NCBI GenBank assembly: GCA_003354025.1
Contig: PIVU01000008.1
Location: 1 to 49,336 of the forward strand
Direction: 5' to 3'
Length of the DNA stretch: 49,336 nucleotides
Source: Nitrospirota bacterium
GTDB lineage: Bacteria > Nitrospirota > Thermodesulfovibrionia > UBA6902
In this document: positions 18,379 through 26,266 of the stretch, piece by piece
Numbering within the stretch: position 1 is the stretch's first letter
How the letters are laid out: every line of letters begins with the position of its first letter
Position numbers and translations under genes: made by a program
The notes under the pieces: generated by a model
Told to the model about the DNA's origin: nothing
The model's input: the letters and a program-made list of their open reading frames with translations, nothing else
Database searches by the model: none

Positions 18379-18816
18379 TTATTTAATAGTTATGTTCAGC
18401 ACTTCGGGATTTTGCCCCTGGTGAGGATGGTCCGTACCGCCGTATACTTTTAACTTACTGAGCTGCTGCCTGCCAAGCGTATTTTTTGGAAGCATTCCTC
18501 TCACGGCAGACATAATAATTCTTTCAGGATTCTTTTTCATAATATCCTTGGCCATTTCTTTTTTAATTCCACCAGGATAACCTGTATGATGGTAATATGC
18601 TTTGTTTTCAAGCTTATTACCTGTGAGCCTGACTTTCTCCGCATTAACTATTACAACAAAATCGCCAGTATCAGTATGGGGAGTGTATATCGGTTTGTTT
18701 TTACCTCTAAGAATCATTGCAACTCTTGTTGCAAGTCTTCCCAGTACTAATCCTTCGGCATCAATTAAGTGCCACTTCTGTTCTATATCCGTTTTTTTGG
18801 CAAATATGGTTTTCAT
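18379..18816 (-). CDS. rplM: 50S ribosomal protein L13
   Basis: 145-residue large-subunit protein: [59 protein letters not shown] and [18 protein letters not shown] are diagnostic. It leads the ribosomal pair; GAGAGAGGGA upstream of the ATG serves as ribosome site. Confidence 0.98.
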   Translation of the reverse strand: MKTIFAKKTDIEQKWHLIDAEGLVLGRLATRVAMILRGKNKPIYTPHTDTGDFVVIVNAEKVRLTGNKLENKAYYHHTGYPGGIKKEMAKDIMKKNPERIIMSAVRGMLPKNTLGRQQLSKLKVYGGTDHPHQGQNPEVLNITIK

Positions 18817-18848
18817 AATCCCTCTCTCTATATATAATTAAACATTAA

Positions 18849-18878
18849 ATGATAATGTATAAGGATTAAAATTGTCAA
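18849..18878 (-). promoter_or_regulatory. Sigma-70 promoter for rplM-rpsI
   Basis: On the minus strand TTGACA (18878-18873), 18-nt spacer, TATCAT (18854-18849), about 33 bp upstream of rplM. Perfect -35 and 5 of 6 in the -10, fitting a ribosomal operon. Confidence 0.7.
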
Positions 18879-18914
18879 TACGTTGAATGATAAGTGATGA
18901 ATAAGAGGGAGTTG

Positions 18915-19082
18915 CTAAACTCTGTTGCAGGAACGGCTGGAAAGCTTCTCCCATGCACCTGCATCTAATTCGTTAATATACTCTTCGATAGAATAGCTCG
19001 TGCTGCATTCCATGCAGCGTAATTTTACGCTCTTTCAACCTATTTTCAGAGTGAGATTACCACTGCATTTCTTACACTTCAT
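18915..19082 (-). CDS. Dual-CXXC small protein, probable selenoprotein (in-frame UGA)
   Basis: A 55-codon gene too short and interrupted to appear as a normal ORF. ATG at 19082 has GAGG 8 nt upstream. It reads MKCKKCSGNLTLKIG, then TGA (19037-19035), then KSVKLRCMECSTSYSIEEY and on to ...RSCNRV, stopping with TAG at 18915. Two CXXC pairs (residues 3-6, 22-25) flank the TGA and make a small zinc-ribbon-like fold. I recall an NCBI product name, dual CXXC motif small (seleno)protein, for short proteins like this. A 7-bp SECIS-like hairpin follows the UGA. If Sec is inserted, the residue sits between the two metal or redox pairs. Function unknown. The alternative is a nonsense-mutated pseudogene. 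Confidence 0.7.
19002..19018 (-). promoter_or_regulatory. SECIS-like hairpin in the dual-CXXC gene
   Basis: On the minus-strand mRNA, GCUGCAU-GGA-AUGCAGC: a perfect 7-bp stem with loop GGA. There are 23 nt between the UGA and the loop. This satisfies the usual bacterial SECIS rules as I know them (G among the first two loop bases, loop 16-37 nt from UGA). Confidence 0.6.
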
Positions 19083-19510
19083 CGTCGTTCCTCAAGTCAA
19101 TTATGCTATTAAAGCCTTTTTAATAATAAAACATAATAACATAAAAAGTGAAGGGGCATCTCCTTAAAGGTCACAGATTAGAAGTGTTCTAGATAATACT
19201 CCTGCCGACTAAAGAGATGACGTAATTTAATGGCTTATTATCTTGCTTTTTTTAGTTGATTTGTTAATAATTAGTACATCTGTAAATTATTTGACACCAA
19301 AAATTTGTAAGTATAAGATTTTTTTATACTATTTGTAATGTTAATACTGGTATTAGGGTGGATTGTATGGCATGAAGAATAATTTGTACTAGCAGGTAAA
19401 TGTTGGTTTCAAAGTGGAAGGTATAGCCGCTGTTCCCTAGTTAAAGAGAGTAAAGTGCAGTCTTGTAGCCTGGACACTAATTCACAATTATTTAAGAGTT
19501 ACTATTATAT
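19083..19510. other. Intergenic region and leader before the ketosynthase cluster
   Basis: 428 bp between the divergent dual-CXXC gene and fabG. No further gene seen. It contains the promoter at 19291-19319 and then about 185 nt of apparent 5' leader. I found no recognisable riboswitch, and fabG lacks a clear ribosome site. Confidence 0.45.
19291..19319 (+). promoter_or_regulatory. Promoter for the ketosynthase cluster
   Basis: TTGACA (19291-19296), 17-nt spacer, TAAGAT (19314-19319). It is the only good sigma-70-like pair I see before the seven-gene cluster and implies a long leader of about 185 nt. Confidence 0.55.
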
Positions 19511-20263
19511 ATGAATCAATTTCTTCATAATAAAACGGTAATTATAAGTGGAGCCTCCAGAGGCATCGGCAGAGCAATTGCGAAAGAACTGGCTGCTGCC
19601 GGCGCAAACATCAGCTTTAATTATTTAACAAGTGATCAGGACTCAGATGATTTGGCCAATGAACTCAAGGCAATGGGGGCAAAGGCAAAAGCATTTAAAG
19701 TAGATGTTCGGGACTTCAAGGCAGTTAAGTCCTGGGTGGACGAAACAAAAGAACTATATGGTGGAATAGATGTAGTTGTAAATAATGCCGGTATCATTAA
19801 GGATAAGGCACTCGCTCTTATGGATACTGATGACTGGCATAGTGTAATTAATACAAATCTGAACGGAACATTTAATCTTACCAGGGCAGCTATTATTTCC
19901 CTTATTAAACAAAAAAGCGGCGTTATTATTAATGTTTCTTCGATTAGCGGGATGATAGGGATATCCAGGCAATCGAACTACTCTGCCTCCAAAGCCGGGA
20001 TAATTGGTTTTACCAGGTCTCTTGCCAGAGAGGTGGGGCCATACAATGTTCGTGTAAATGCCGTTGCTCCGGGTTTTATTGAAACCGAAATGCTGAAAGA
20101 TCTAACCGATGAATACCGGGAACAGATGATAAAGCAGATACCCTTGTCCAGGTTGGGAAAGGCGGGAGAAGTTGCAAAACTTGTAGCATTTTTATCGGGT
20201 AAAGATGCTGGTTATATAACAGGTCAAACATTTGTTATCGATGGTGGGATGAGTTCGGCATAA
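19511..20263 (+). CDS. fabG: FabG-type 3-ketoacyl-ACP reductase
   Basis: Short-chain dehydrogenase of 250 residues that would reduce the 3-keto group of an ACP-bound chain with NAD(P)H. N-terminal ISGASRGIGRAIAKELA (TGxxxGIG motif), NNAG at about 92-95, catalytic Ser in NVSSISG, Tyr/Lys in NYSASKAG, and C-terminal GQTFVIDGGMSSA are all intact. First gene of the cluster; it ends 2 nt before the GTG of the next gene, so it is the cluster's ketoreductase rather than necessarily the housekeeping FabG. The ATG lacks a good ribosome site. Confidence 0.93.
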   Translation: MNQFLHNKTVIISGASRGIGRAIAKELAAAGANISFNYLTSDQDSDDLANELKAMGAKAKAFKVDVRDFKAVKSWVDETKELYGGIDVVVNNAGIIKDKALALMDTDDWHSVINTNLNGTFNLTRAAIISLIKQKSGVIINVSSISGMIGISRQSNYSASKAGIIGFTRSLAREVGPYNVRVNAVAPGFIETEMLKDLTDEYREQMIKQIPLSRLGKAGEVAKLVAFLSGKDAGYITGQTFVIDGGMSSA

Positions 20264-20265
20264 AA

Positions 20266-21498
20266 GTGAAAGAAAGAAAAATTGTAATAACCGGATTAGG
20301 GGTGATCGCTCCGAATGGGATCGGAAAAGAGCAGTTCTGGGAATCGCTCAAAGAAGGCAGGTCCGGCATTAAGCCTGTTGAGCGTTTTGACACAAGTGGA
20401 TTCAAGTGTAAAATGGCGGGAGAAGTTCAGGATTTTACACCTGAAGATTATCTTGGAACAAAAGGTCTCAGAGACCTGGAAAGAACATCACGCTTACTTT
20501 GCGCTTCAGCGAAAATGGCGATTGAAGATGCAAGGCTCAATATTAATGATGATAACGCTGATGACTATGGAGTATGCACCGGAACAACATTGTCGGCATT
20601 GTGGAACATATCAGAATTCGGGAAAGAACTCATTACGGAAGGTCCACGCTTTACAGGTGCATCACTTTTCCCTGGAATGGTTGTCAATGCGGCATCCAGC
20701 CAGGTGTCAATCCGGTTTAATATACAGGGGTTTAATACGACAATATCTACTGGTTACAGTTCTAGCATTGATGCACTAAAGTACGCTATTGATTTTATTA
20801 AAATGAGACGTATTAAAGCAGTATTAGTAGGTGGGGTAGAAAGTCTGTCTCTGGCAAATTATACCGGTTTTTATCGTTTGGGTTTTTTTGCCGGGATAAA
20901 TGGAGAGGAAGTATCCTGCCCTTTTGACAAGAGAAGAAACGGGATCGTATTGGGTGAAGGTTCTGCTGTCATAGTAATAGAGGACGAGGAAGATGCTCTG
21001 GAAAGAGGAGCGCATATTTATGCCCGTGTAAATGGAATCGGAAACTGTTTTGAACCTTATAGGATAGGTAAGTATCATCCTGAAGCCATCGGCTTGAAAG
21101 AAAGTATTAAAGGTGCAATGCGGAATTCTGAATTGAATAAATCTGAGGTAGACTATATAAGTGCATCGGCTAATTCAGTGATTGTCCAGGACAGGCTGGA
21201 AACCAAAGCCATAAAAGAAGTATATGGCAAATATGCATACAATATCCCTGTCAGTTCTATTAAATCGATGATAGGAGAGCCGTTCAGCGCAGGGGGCCTT
21301 TTTCAGATTGCAGCTTCCATAGGCAGCATGTATAAAGGATTTATCCCTCCGACAATGAATTACGAAATAGCAGATGAAGCGTGTGATCTTGATTATGTAG
21401 CAAATAAATCTCGAATTACTCGTATTAATAATGTATTGATAACCAATTACGGGCCCGGGGGAAACAGCGCAGCTTTTATCTTATCCAAGTGGAACTGA
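20266..21498 (+). CDS. Ketosynthase-like protein without catalytic residues (chain-length-factor-like)
   Basis: 410-residue thiolase-fold protein starting at GTG 20266. It follows FabF over its whole length (ITGLGVIAPNGIGKEQFWESL; PFDKRRNGIVLGEGSAVIVIEDEEDALERGAHIYA), but all three catalytic positions are changed. The active-site Cys is Tyr164 (STGYSSS instead of STACASS), the first His is Ser301 (ISASANSV instead of INAHGTGT), and the second His is Glu338 (SIKSMIGEPF instead of SIKSMLGHP); Lys333 remains. It resembles its downstream neighbour KS2 closely, so duplication followed by decay is likely. The closest functional analogy is the chain-length factor of type II polyketide synthases, which dimerises with an active KS and sets chain length. 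That role is inference. Confidence 0.88.
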   Translation: MKERKIVITGLGVIAPNGIGKEQFWESLKEGRSGIKPVERFDTSGFKCKMAGEVQDFTPEDYLGTKGLRDLERTSRLLCASAKMAIEDARLNINDDNADDYGVCTGTTLSALWNISEFGKELITEGPRFTGASLFPGMVVNAASSQVSIRFNIQGFNTTISTGYSSSIDALKYAIDFIKMRRIKAVLVGGVESLSLANYTGFYRLGFFAGINGEEVSCPFDKRRNGIVLGEGSAVIVIEDEEDALERGAHIYARVNGIGNCFEPYRIGKYHPEAIGLKESIKGAMRNSELNKSEVDYISASANSVIVQDRLETKAIKEVYGKYAYNIPVSSIKSMIGEPFSAGGLFQIAASIGSMYKGFIPPTMNYEIADEACDLDYVANKSRITRINNVLITNYGPGGNSAAFILSKWN

Positions 21499-21507
21499 GG
21501 AGGATGT

Positions 21508-21747
21508 ATGAGTAATAGTATTGAGGTTGAAATCAGAGACATGGTTTCGGAAATTCTTGAGGTGCCGGTTGAAAAGCTGGCCCCTGATGTAGACTTTTTC
21601 AAGGATTTGAACGTTGATTCCTTAAAAGCAATTGAAATTGTGGCTGCTTTTGAAAAGAAGTACAGGATTATCGTACCAGAAGAAGATATCCCAAAAATTA
21701 GAAATCTGGGCCAGTTAATTGATTATACCCGGAACATATCAAGCTGA
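21508..21747 (+). CDS. Acyl carrier protein
   Basis: 79-residue acidic four-helix protein. Ser38 in DLNVDSLKAIEIV is the 4'-phosphopantetheine site, followed by the usual acidic recognition helix II. GAGGAGG precedes the ATG, making it the best-initiated gene in the cluster, in line with the high carrier-protein dose such systems need. It is probably the dedicated carrier for the cluster's chain, loaded by a PPTase encoded elsewhere. Confidence 0.95.
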   Translation: MSNSIEVEIRDMVSEILEVPVEKLAPDVDFFKDLNVDSLKAIEIVAAFEKKYRIIVPEEDIPKIRNLGQLIDYTRNISS

Positions 21748-21749
21748 TT

Positions 21750-22190
21750 ATGAAATGGGACCAGGAAAAGATAAAATCGATCTTGCCCCATAGGGATCCT
21801 TTTCTTTTTATTGATGAAGTTATTGAGATTGACGGAATGCAAAAAGTCGTTGCAGTAAAACATATTAAAGAGACTGAAAAATATTTTGAGGGGCATTTCC
21901 CGGGTCGTCCCATATTCCCGGGTGTTTTACTCATAGAAGCAATGGCCCAGTCATCTATAATTCTTTATTCAATTGTAAAGCCGGATATTGTAAAGAGATG
22001 CCCTGAATATTATCTGGGAAAAGTTAACTCTGAGTTTATCTTGCCTGTATACCCGGGAGACGAGCTTATTCTGGAGACAACCAACGTGAAAATATTAGAC
22101 CAAGCAGCAATTACGGATAATCTGGCAAAGGTAAACGGAAAAGTTGTGGCTAAGGCAAACTTTATTTTCAGCATACAAATAAATGAATAA
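21750..22190 (+). CDS. fabZ: FabZ-type 3-hydroxyacyl-ACP dehydratase
   Basis: 146-residue hot-dog fold dehydratase that removes water from 3-hydroxyacyl-ACP to give trans-2-enoyl-ACP. LPHRDPFLFIDEV, catalytic His in FEGHFPGRPIFPGVLLIEAMAQ (His with the downstream Glu), and KVNSEFILPVYPGDEL are family-typical. It starts 2 nt after the ACP stop, and its last 8 nt overlap the start of KS2. No enoyl reductase is present in the cluster, so products could retain double bonds unless the host FabI acts. Confidence 0.94.
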   Translation: MKWDQEKIKSILPHRDPFLFIDEVIEIDGMQKVVAVKHIKETEKYFEGHFPGRPIFPGVLLIEAMAQSSIILYSIVKPDIVKRCPEYYLGKVNSEFILPVYPGDELILETTNVKILDQAAITDNLAKVNGKVVAKANFIFSIQINE

Positions 22191-23394
22191 CAGACGGGTT
22201 GTTGTTTCTGGACTGGGAGTGGTTTCTTCCGTAGGAATTGGGAAAGAGCAATTTTGGGAAGCCATCACAAAAGGCAGATCAGGCATAAGCAGGGTAACAT
22301 CTTTTGATACATCAGAATATAGGTGCCATTATGCCGGTGAGATAAATAATTTTTACCCTGAAGATTTTATTGATAAAAGAAAAGTTGTTTTTTTGGGCCG
22401 GTCCTCACAATTAGCCATATCAGCTGCAGCAATGGCACTTGAAGATGCAAAATTTTCCACTGAAAGACTAAGCGGGGATAGAGCGGGGGTCTTCATTGGA
22501 ACTACTATGGGGGAAAAACCATTAGAGGACTCCATTGATACATGGGTATTAGGAGGAACTAATGAGTTAAGCAGAAAACAGGTATTGTTGGCTCCCGCCA
22601 ATAATATTTCTTCCAATATCGCTATCCATTTTAATCTGGAAGGGCCGAACTATCTTATTCCTACTGCTTGTGCAGCCGGCAATTATGCCATTGGATATGG
22701 ATATGATTTTATTAAGAGAGGAGATCTGGATTTCGCTATTGTTGGCGGTGCTGACGCTTTTTCTAAACTAGCATTTACAGGGTTTCAAAGAATATATGCT
22801 ATGGCTGCCAACAAATGTCAGCCATTTGATAAGAATAGAAAGGGAATGTTGGTGGGAGAAGGGGCAGGTATTCTCGTTCTTGAATCACTGGAATCGGCAT
22901 TGCAGAGAAAGGCAGAAATACACGCGGAAATATTAGGCTATGGACTCAGTTGTGATGCGTACCATATGACAGCATCTAAAGCTGAAGGTATTGAGAAAGC
23001 CATACTCAAGGCATTAAAATTTACGAAAACAAAAACGGAAGAAGTCGATTATATAAACGCACACGGCACCGGCACTCCCGGCAATGACAAAAAAGAGTGT
23101 AGAGCGATAAAGAGCGTTTTTAAAGATCGATATAAATCGATTCCTGTTAGTTCAATAAAATCTATGCTGGGGCATCCAATGGGAGCAGCTTCCGCAATAG
23201 AGGCATTAACCTGCTGTCTTACTGTTGAAAATAATATAATTCCCCCGACAATTAATTATGAGACGCTGGATCCGGAATGTGATATAGATTGTGTCCCAAA
23301 TAAATCAAGGATTAAAAAGGTTGATATTGTAATCAATAATGCATTTGCATTTGGTGGCAATAACTCCTGTTTGGTAATAAAAAAATATAAGTAA
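22183..23394 (+). CDS. 3-oxoacyl-ACP synthase, catalytically intact (FabF type)
   Basis: 403-residue condensing enzyme with a full Cys-His-His triad: Cys163 in PTACAAGNYAIG, His294 in INAHGTGTPGND, His331 in SIKSMLGHPMGAAS, and Lys326. It would elongate ACP-bound chains with malonyl-ACP. Its start overlaps fabZ by 8 nt, indicating coupled translation. Its strong likeness to the catalytically dead protein at 20266-21498 suggests the two form a KS-CLF heterodimer (inference). The dedicated ACP, reductase and dehydratase beside it point to an iterative type II system. Confidence 0.93.
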   Translation: MNNRRVVVSGLGVVSSVGIGKEQFWEAITKGRSGISRVTSFDTSEYRCHYAGEINNFYPEDFIDKRKVVFLGRSSQLAISAAAMALEDAKFSTERLSGDRAGVFIGTTMGEKPLEDSIDTWVLGGTNELSRKQVLLAPANNISSNIAIHFNLEGPNYLIPTACAAGNYAIGYGYDFIKRGDLDFAIVGGADAFSKLAFTGFQRIYAMAANKCQPFDKNRKGMLVGEGAGILVLESLESALQRKAEIHAEILGYGLSCDAYHMTASKAEGIEKAILKALKFTKTKTEEVDYINAHGTGTPGNDKKECRAIKSVFKDRYKSIPVSSIKSMLGHPMGAASAIEALTCCLTVENNIIPPTINYETLDPECDIDCVPNKSRIKKVDIVINNAFAFGGNNSCLVIKKYK

Positions 23395-23417
23395 ATTATT
23401 AAGGTAAGCTTTCAGAT

Positions 23418-24731
23418 ATGGCAAGAGAAAAAAGAGTTGTAATATCAGGCATTGGTCCTCTGTCCCCGGCAGGAATAGGAAAGGATGTTTTTTGGGAGGG
23501 GATATTGAATAAGAAAATCGGACTGAAGTTCAATGAGATCAAGGCTGACGGGGAACTGTGGGACAGTTTCTATTACCACGGTATTGATGCTTTTGATATT
23601 AACAGCTTTAATATAAGCGGATCGGTTATTGATGACATTTTGCAATGGAAGAGGGGAATTGAGGATAAAGATCTCTATTATTTACTGGCTGCGGTTAAAT
23701 TGGCAATAGATGACAGCAATATATTATATGATCAGGAAGATAACAATATTGGTTTGTTCCTGACAGTGGAACATCCCGGGTTTGAACCATTTTGCGAGGG
23801 ATTAATTAAGGAGACAGCAGCATACCTGGAGAATAATTCCGGAGAAAGTATTAATAAAAATAAGCTCTTCAGACATATATTTGAACAATATGCTCGTAGT
23901 GGCTATGATCAACAGAGTTTTATGTACTTGTTTTTTATTGCAAAGGCCTTTGGGCTCCACGGTTATTCGCTGTTTACTAATAATTCCTGTGCATCCGGTT
24001 TGTATGCCCTGGAATCTGCAGCGAGACAGATAAAATACGGCGGAAGTGATGTTGTGATACTTGCAGGAGGGGATATCCCCAATACTATGTTTAAACATAA
24101 ATGGTTTTCCGAGCAGGGGCTTTATTCGGAAGATGGAATGATGAAGCCTTTTTCGAAAAACTCCGGTGGTATTGTATTGGGCGAAGGTGCTTCAGCTCTG
24201 GTTTTGGAGGAACTTGATCATGCCTTGAACAGAGGCGCACACATATATGCAGAATATTCGGGCGGGGGGTTCTCTCTGGAAAGCTGGAAAGTAACTATGC
24301 CAAGACTGGGAAGTTCCTCTTATCGGCAAGTGATCGAACAAGCGCTGAGAAAGTCAGGGATGAACCCTGAAGACATTGACTTGATTAATCCTCACGGCGT
24401 TGCTATCAAAGCTACCGATGCATATGAAGCCAGAGGGATTACTGATGTATTCGGGACCAGATCCGGAATACCATTTATTTCCGCGTTCAAGCCGTATGTA
24501 GGACACAACCTTGGGGGAAGTGCAATCATTGAAAGCATAATAATTCTATTATCAATGGAAAACGGAATTATTCCTCCTACATTAAACTGTGATGAAGTTG
24601 AGCCAAAACATAACATCGAGCTCGTTCATGAATATACTTCTTACCCGCTTAATGCAGCTATGAAATTATCATGCGGTTTTGCAGGATATAACGCTGCTGG
24701 AATATTTAAAAAATTAACTGATAAAGCGTAG
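23418..24731 (+). CDS. Divergent ketosynthase
   Basis: 437-residue member of the same fold. The triad can be placed at Cys191 (NNSCASGLYALES), His326 (INPHGVAIKATD, not the normal HGTGT) and His363 (KPYVGHNLGGSA), with Lys358. It has an altered region before the Cys (about residues 35-180, with inserts such as FCEGLIKETAAYLENN) where the acyl tunnel and dimer surface lie, so it probably accepts an unusual substrate or serves priming or final condensation. It starts 23 nt after KS2 and is followed 4 nt later by the desaturase-like gene. The exact reaction is unknown. Confidence 0.88.
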   Translation: MAREKRVVISGIGPLSPAGIGKDVFWEGILNKKIGLKFNEIKADGELWDSFYYHGIDAFDINSFNISGSVIDDILQWKRGIEDKDLYYLLAAVKLAIDDSNILYDQEDNNIGLFLTVEHPGFEPFCEGLIKETAAYLENNSGESINKNKLFRHIFEQYARSGYDQQSFMYLFFIAKAFGLHGYSLFTNNSCASGLYALESAARQIKYGGSDVVILAGGDIPNTMFKHKWFSEQGLYSEDGMMKPFSKNSGGIVLGEGASALVLEELDHALNRGAHIYAEYSGGGFSLESWKVTMPRLGSSSYRQVIEQALRKSGMNPEDIDLINPHGVAIKATDAYEARGITDVFGTRSGIPFISAFKPYVGHNLGGSAIIESIIILLSMENGIIPPTLNCDEVEPKHNIELVHEYTSYPLNAAMKLSCGFAGYNAAGIFKKLTDKA

Positions 24732-24735
24732 TCAT

Positions 24736-26211
24736 ATGCCAACTGAAAAAAATAAGTACGATAAGTATGATGTTGTTATAGTTGGTGCTGGGATCAGCGG
24801 ACTGGTCTGCGGCTGTTATCTTGCGAAAGCAAATGTAAGAGTATTAATAGTCGAGCATCATGATAAACCTGGAGGTTACTGCACATCATTCAGTAGGAAA
24901 GGGTATACGTTTGATGCTGCGGTTCATTATCTGGGATCGTGCAGGGAAAATGAGGGAATTATTTACAGTATCCTTAAGGACCATTCTTTGTTGGATAAAA
25001 TCAACTTATTGAGGAACGACCCCTGTGAAAAAATTATAATGCCTAATGAGACTATTTATATAAGGAAAGATAATGAAAACACCAGGGAGGAACTAAAACA
25101 AAAATTCCCTGAAGAAAAAGGCAATATCGACAGATTCTTCAACTTTATTCTTTCAGGAGAACTATTATCTGTTATTGCTAAAACCAGATATATATCTTTC
25201 GAGAAATTACTAAATGAATTTTTTATTGACCCTAAATTGAAAATCATACTATCAGTCCCTATCGGGAATTTAGGAATAGCTCCTTCTAAGGCTTCTGCGT
25301 TAGCTTCAGTATTTCTGTATCGAGAATATATCCTGGACGGTGGATATTATCCTGAAGGCGGTATTCAGTCATTCCCGGATTTGCTGGCTTGCAGATTCAG
25401 GGAATATGGTGGAGAATTACTGCTTTCTCATGATGTCAGCGGCATTATTGTTGAAAATCGAAAGGTAATGGGTGTTAAGTTAAGGGAAGGGGACGTAATA
25501 CGGTCCAACATAGTTGTATCAAATGCCGACGCCGTTAATACTTTTGAAAAAATGACTTCATGCGGATGCGAAGAAAGTGAAAAAATAAGGAAACTGGAAA
25601 TGTCGCCATCGGCATTCATAGTTTATTTGGGATTGAATACTGATCTGGAGAAAGTTATGGAGAGACATTTTTCTACATGGTTGTTTTCCACTTATGATGT
25701 TGAAAGGTGCTATGATACGGAAAATAATTATAACCTGGGTAAGATTGATGGACGGGGTAAAGTGTTTGACCTTGATTATATCATTTGCCATTTCCCTTCC
25801 CTAATCGATAAAAAGCTGGCGCCTGAAAATCGAAGTATAGTCCGGGCTATGTTATGGGTAAAAGACGAAAACGGAGCAACAAAATATAATTACGAGGAAA
25901 AAATATATAAGAAAATTATTACAAAGCTGGAAAAAATCATTCCGGATATTGAGAAATTTATAGAAGTTAAGGAGATAGCTGTTCCACGGACCCTTAACCG
26001 GTATACTTTGAATTCAAATGGCTCTGCACTTGGACTGGCATCCACGGTTGCACAGGTAGACAAGAACTATTTCCCCAGTCAAACAAGCATAAGCGGACTA
26101 TATTTAACAGGGCACTGGGTCACTAACGGAATAGGTCAGAGTGGCATTCCGTTAGTTGCATATTGTGGAAGGAATCTGGCGGCAACACTAATTCGGAATG
26201 TGAGCAACTAA
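24736..26211 (+). CDS. CrtI/RetSat-like FAD oxidoreductase
   Basis: 491 residues with an N-terminal FAD Rossmann motif VVIVGAGISGLVCGCYLAKANVRVLIVEHHDKPGG and the C-terminal CrtI signature LYLTGHWVTNGIGQSGIPLVAYCGRNLA. This is the phytoene desaturase/carotenoid isomerase/retinol saturase family, which works on polyene chains by desaturation, isomerisation or saturation. No phytoene synthase or other carotenoid gene is nearby; instead it closes an operon with three ketosynthase-like genes, ACP and a dehydratase. A polyene acyl chain made by the cluster is therefore the likely substrate (inference). CrtI-like genes also occur in the ladderane candidate clusters of anammox bacteria. Confidence 0.87.
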   Translation: MPTEKNKYDKYDVVIVGAGISGLVCGCYLAKANVRVLIVEHHDKPGGYCTSFSRKGYTFDAAVHYLGSCRENEGIIYSILKDHSLLDKINLLRNDPCEKIIMPNETIYIRKDNENTREELKQKFPEEKGNIDRFFNFILSGELLSVIAKTRYISFEKLLNEFFIDPKLKIILSVPIGNLGIAPSKASALASVFLYREYILDGGYYPEGGIQSFPDLLACRFREYGGELLLSHDVSGIIVENRKVMGVKLREGDVIRSNIVVSNADAVNTFEKMTSCGCEESEKIRKLEMSPSAFIVYLGLNTDLEKVMERHFSTWLFSTYDVERCYDTENNYNLGKIDGRGKVFDLDYIICHFPSLIDKKLAPENRSIVRAMLWVKDENGATKYNYEEKIYKKIITKLEKIIPDIEKFIEVKEIAVPRTLNRYTLNSNGSALGLASTVAQVDKNYFPSQTSISGLYLTGHWVTNGIGQSGIPLVAYCGRNLAATLIRNVSN

Positions 26212-26266
26212 ATTATATATAACGATAAATGTATTTTATATCATATTTAAACGATAGCTAAATATT

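Noticed and set aside
24736-26211. Carotenoid biosynthesis gene (phytoene desaturase)
   Set aside because: No phytoene synthase, cyclase or other carotenoid gene is adjacent, and the operon context is acyl-chain synthesis, so only the broader CrtI-like family is called.
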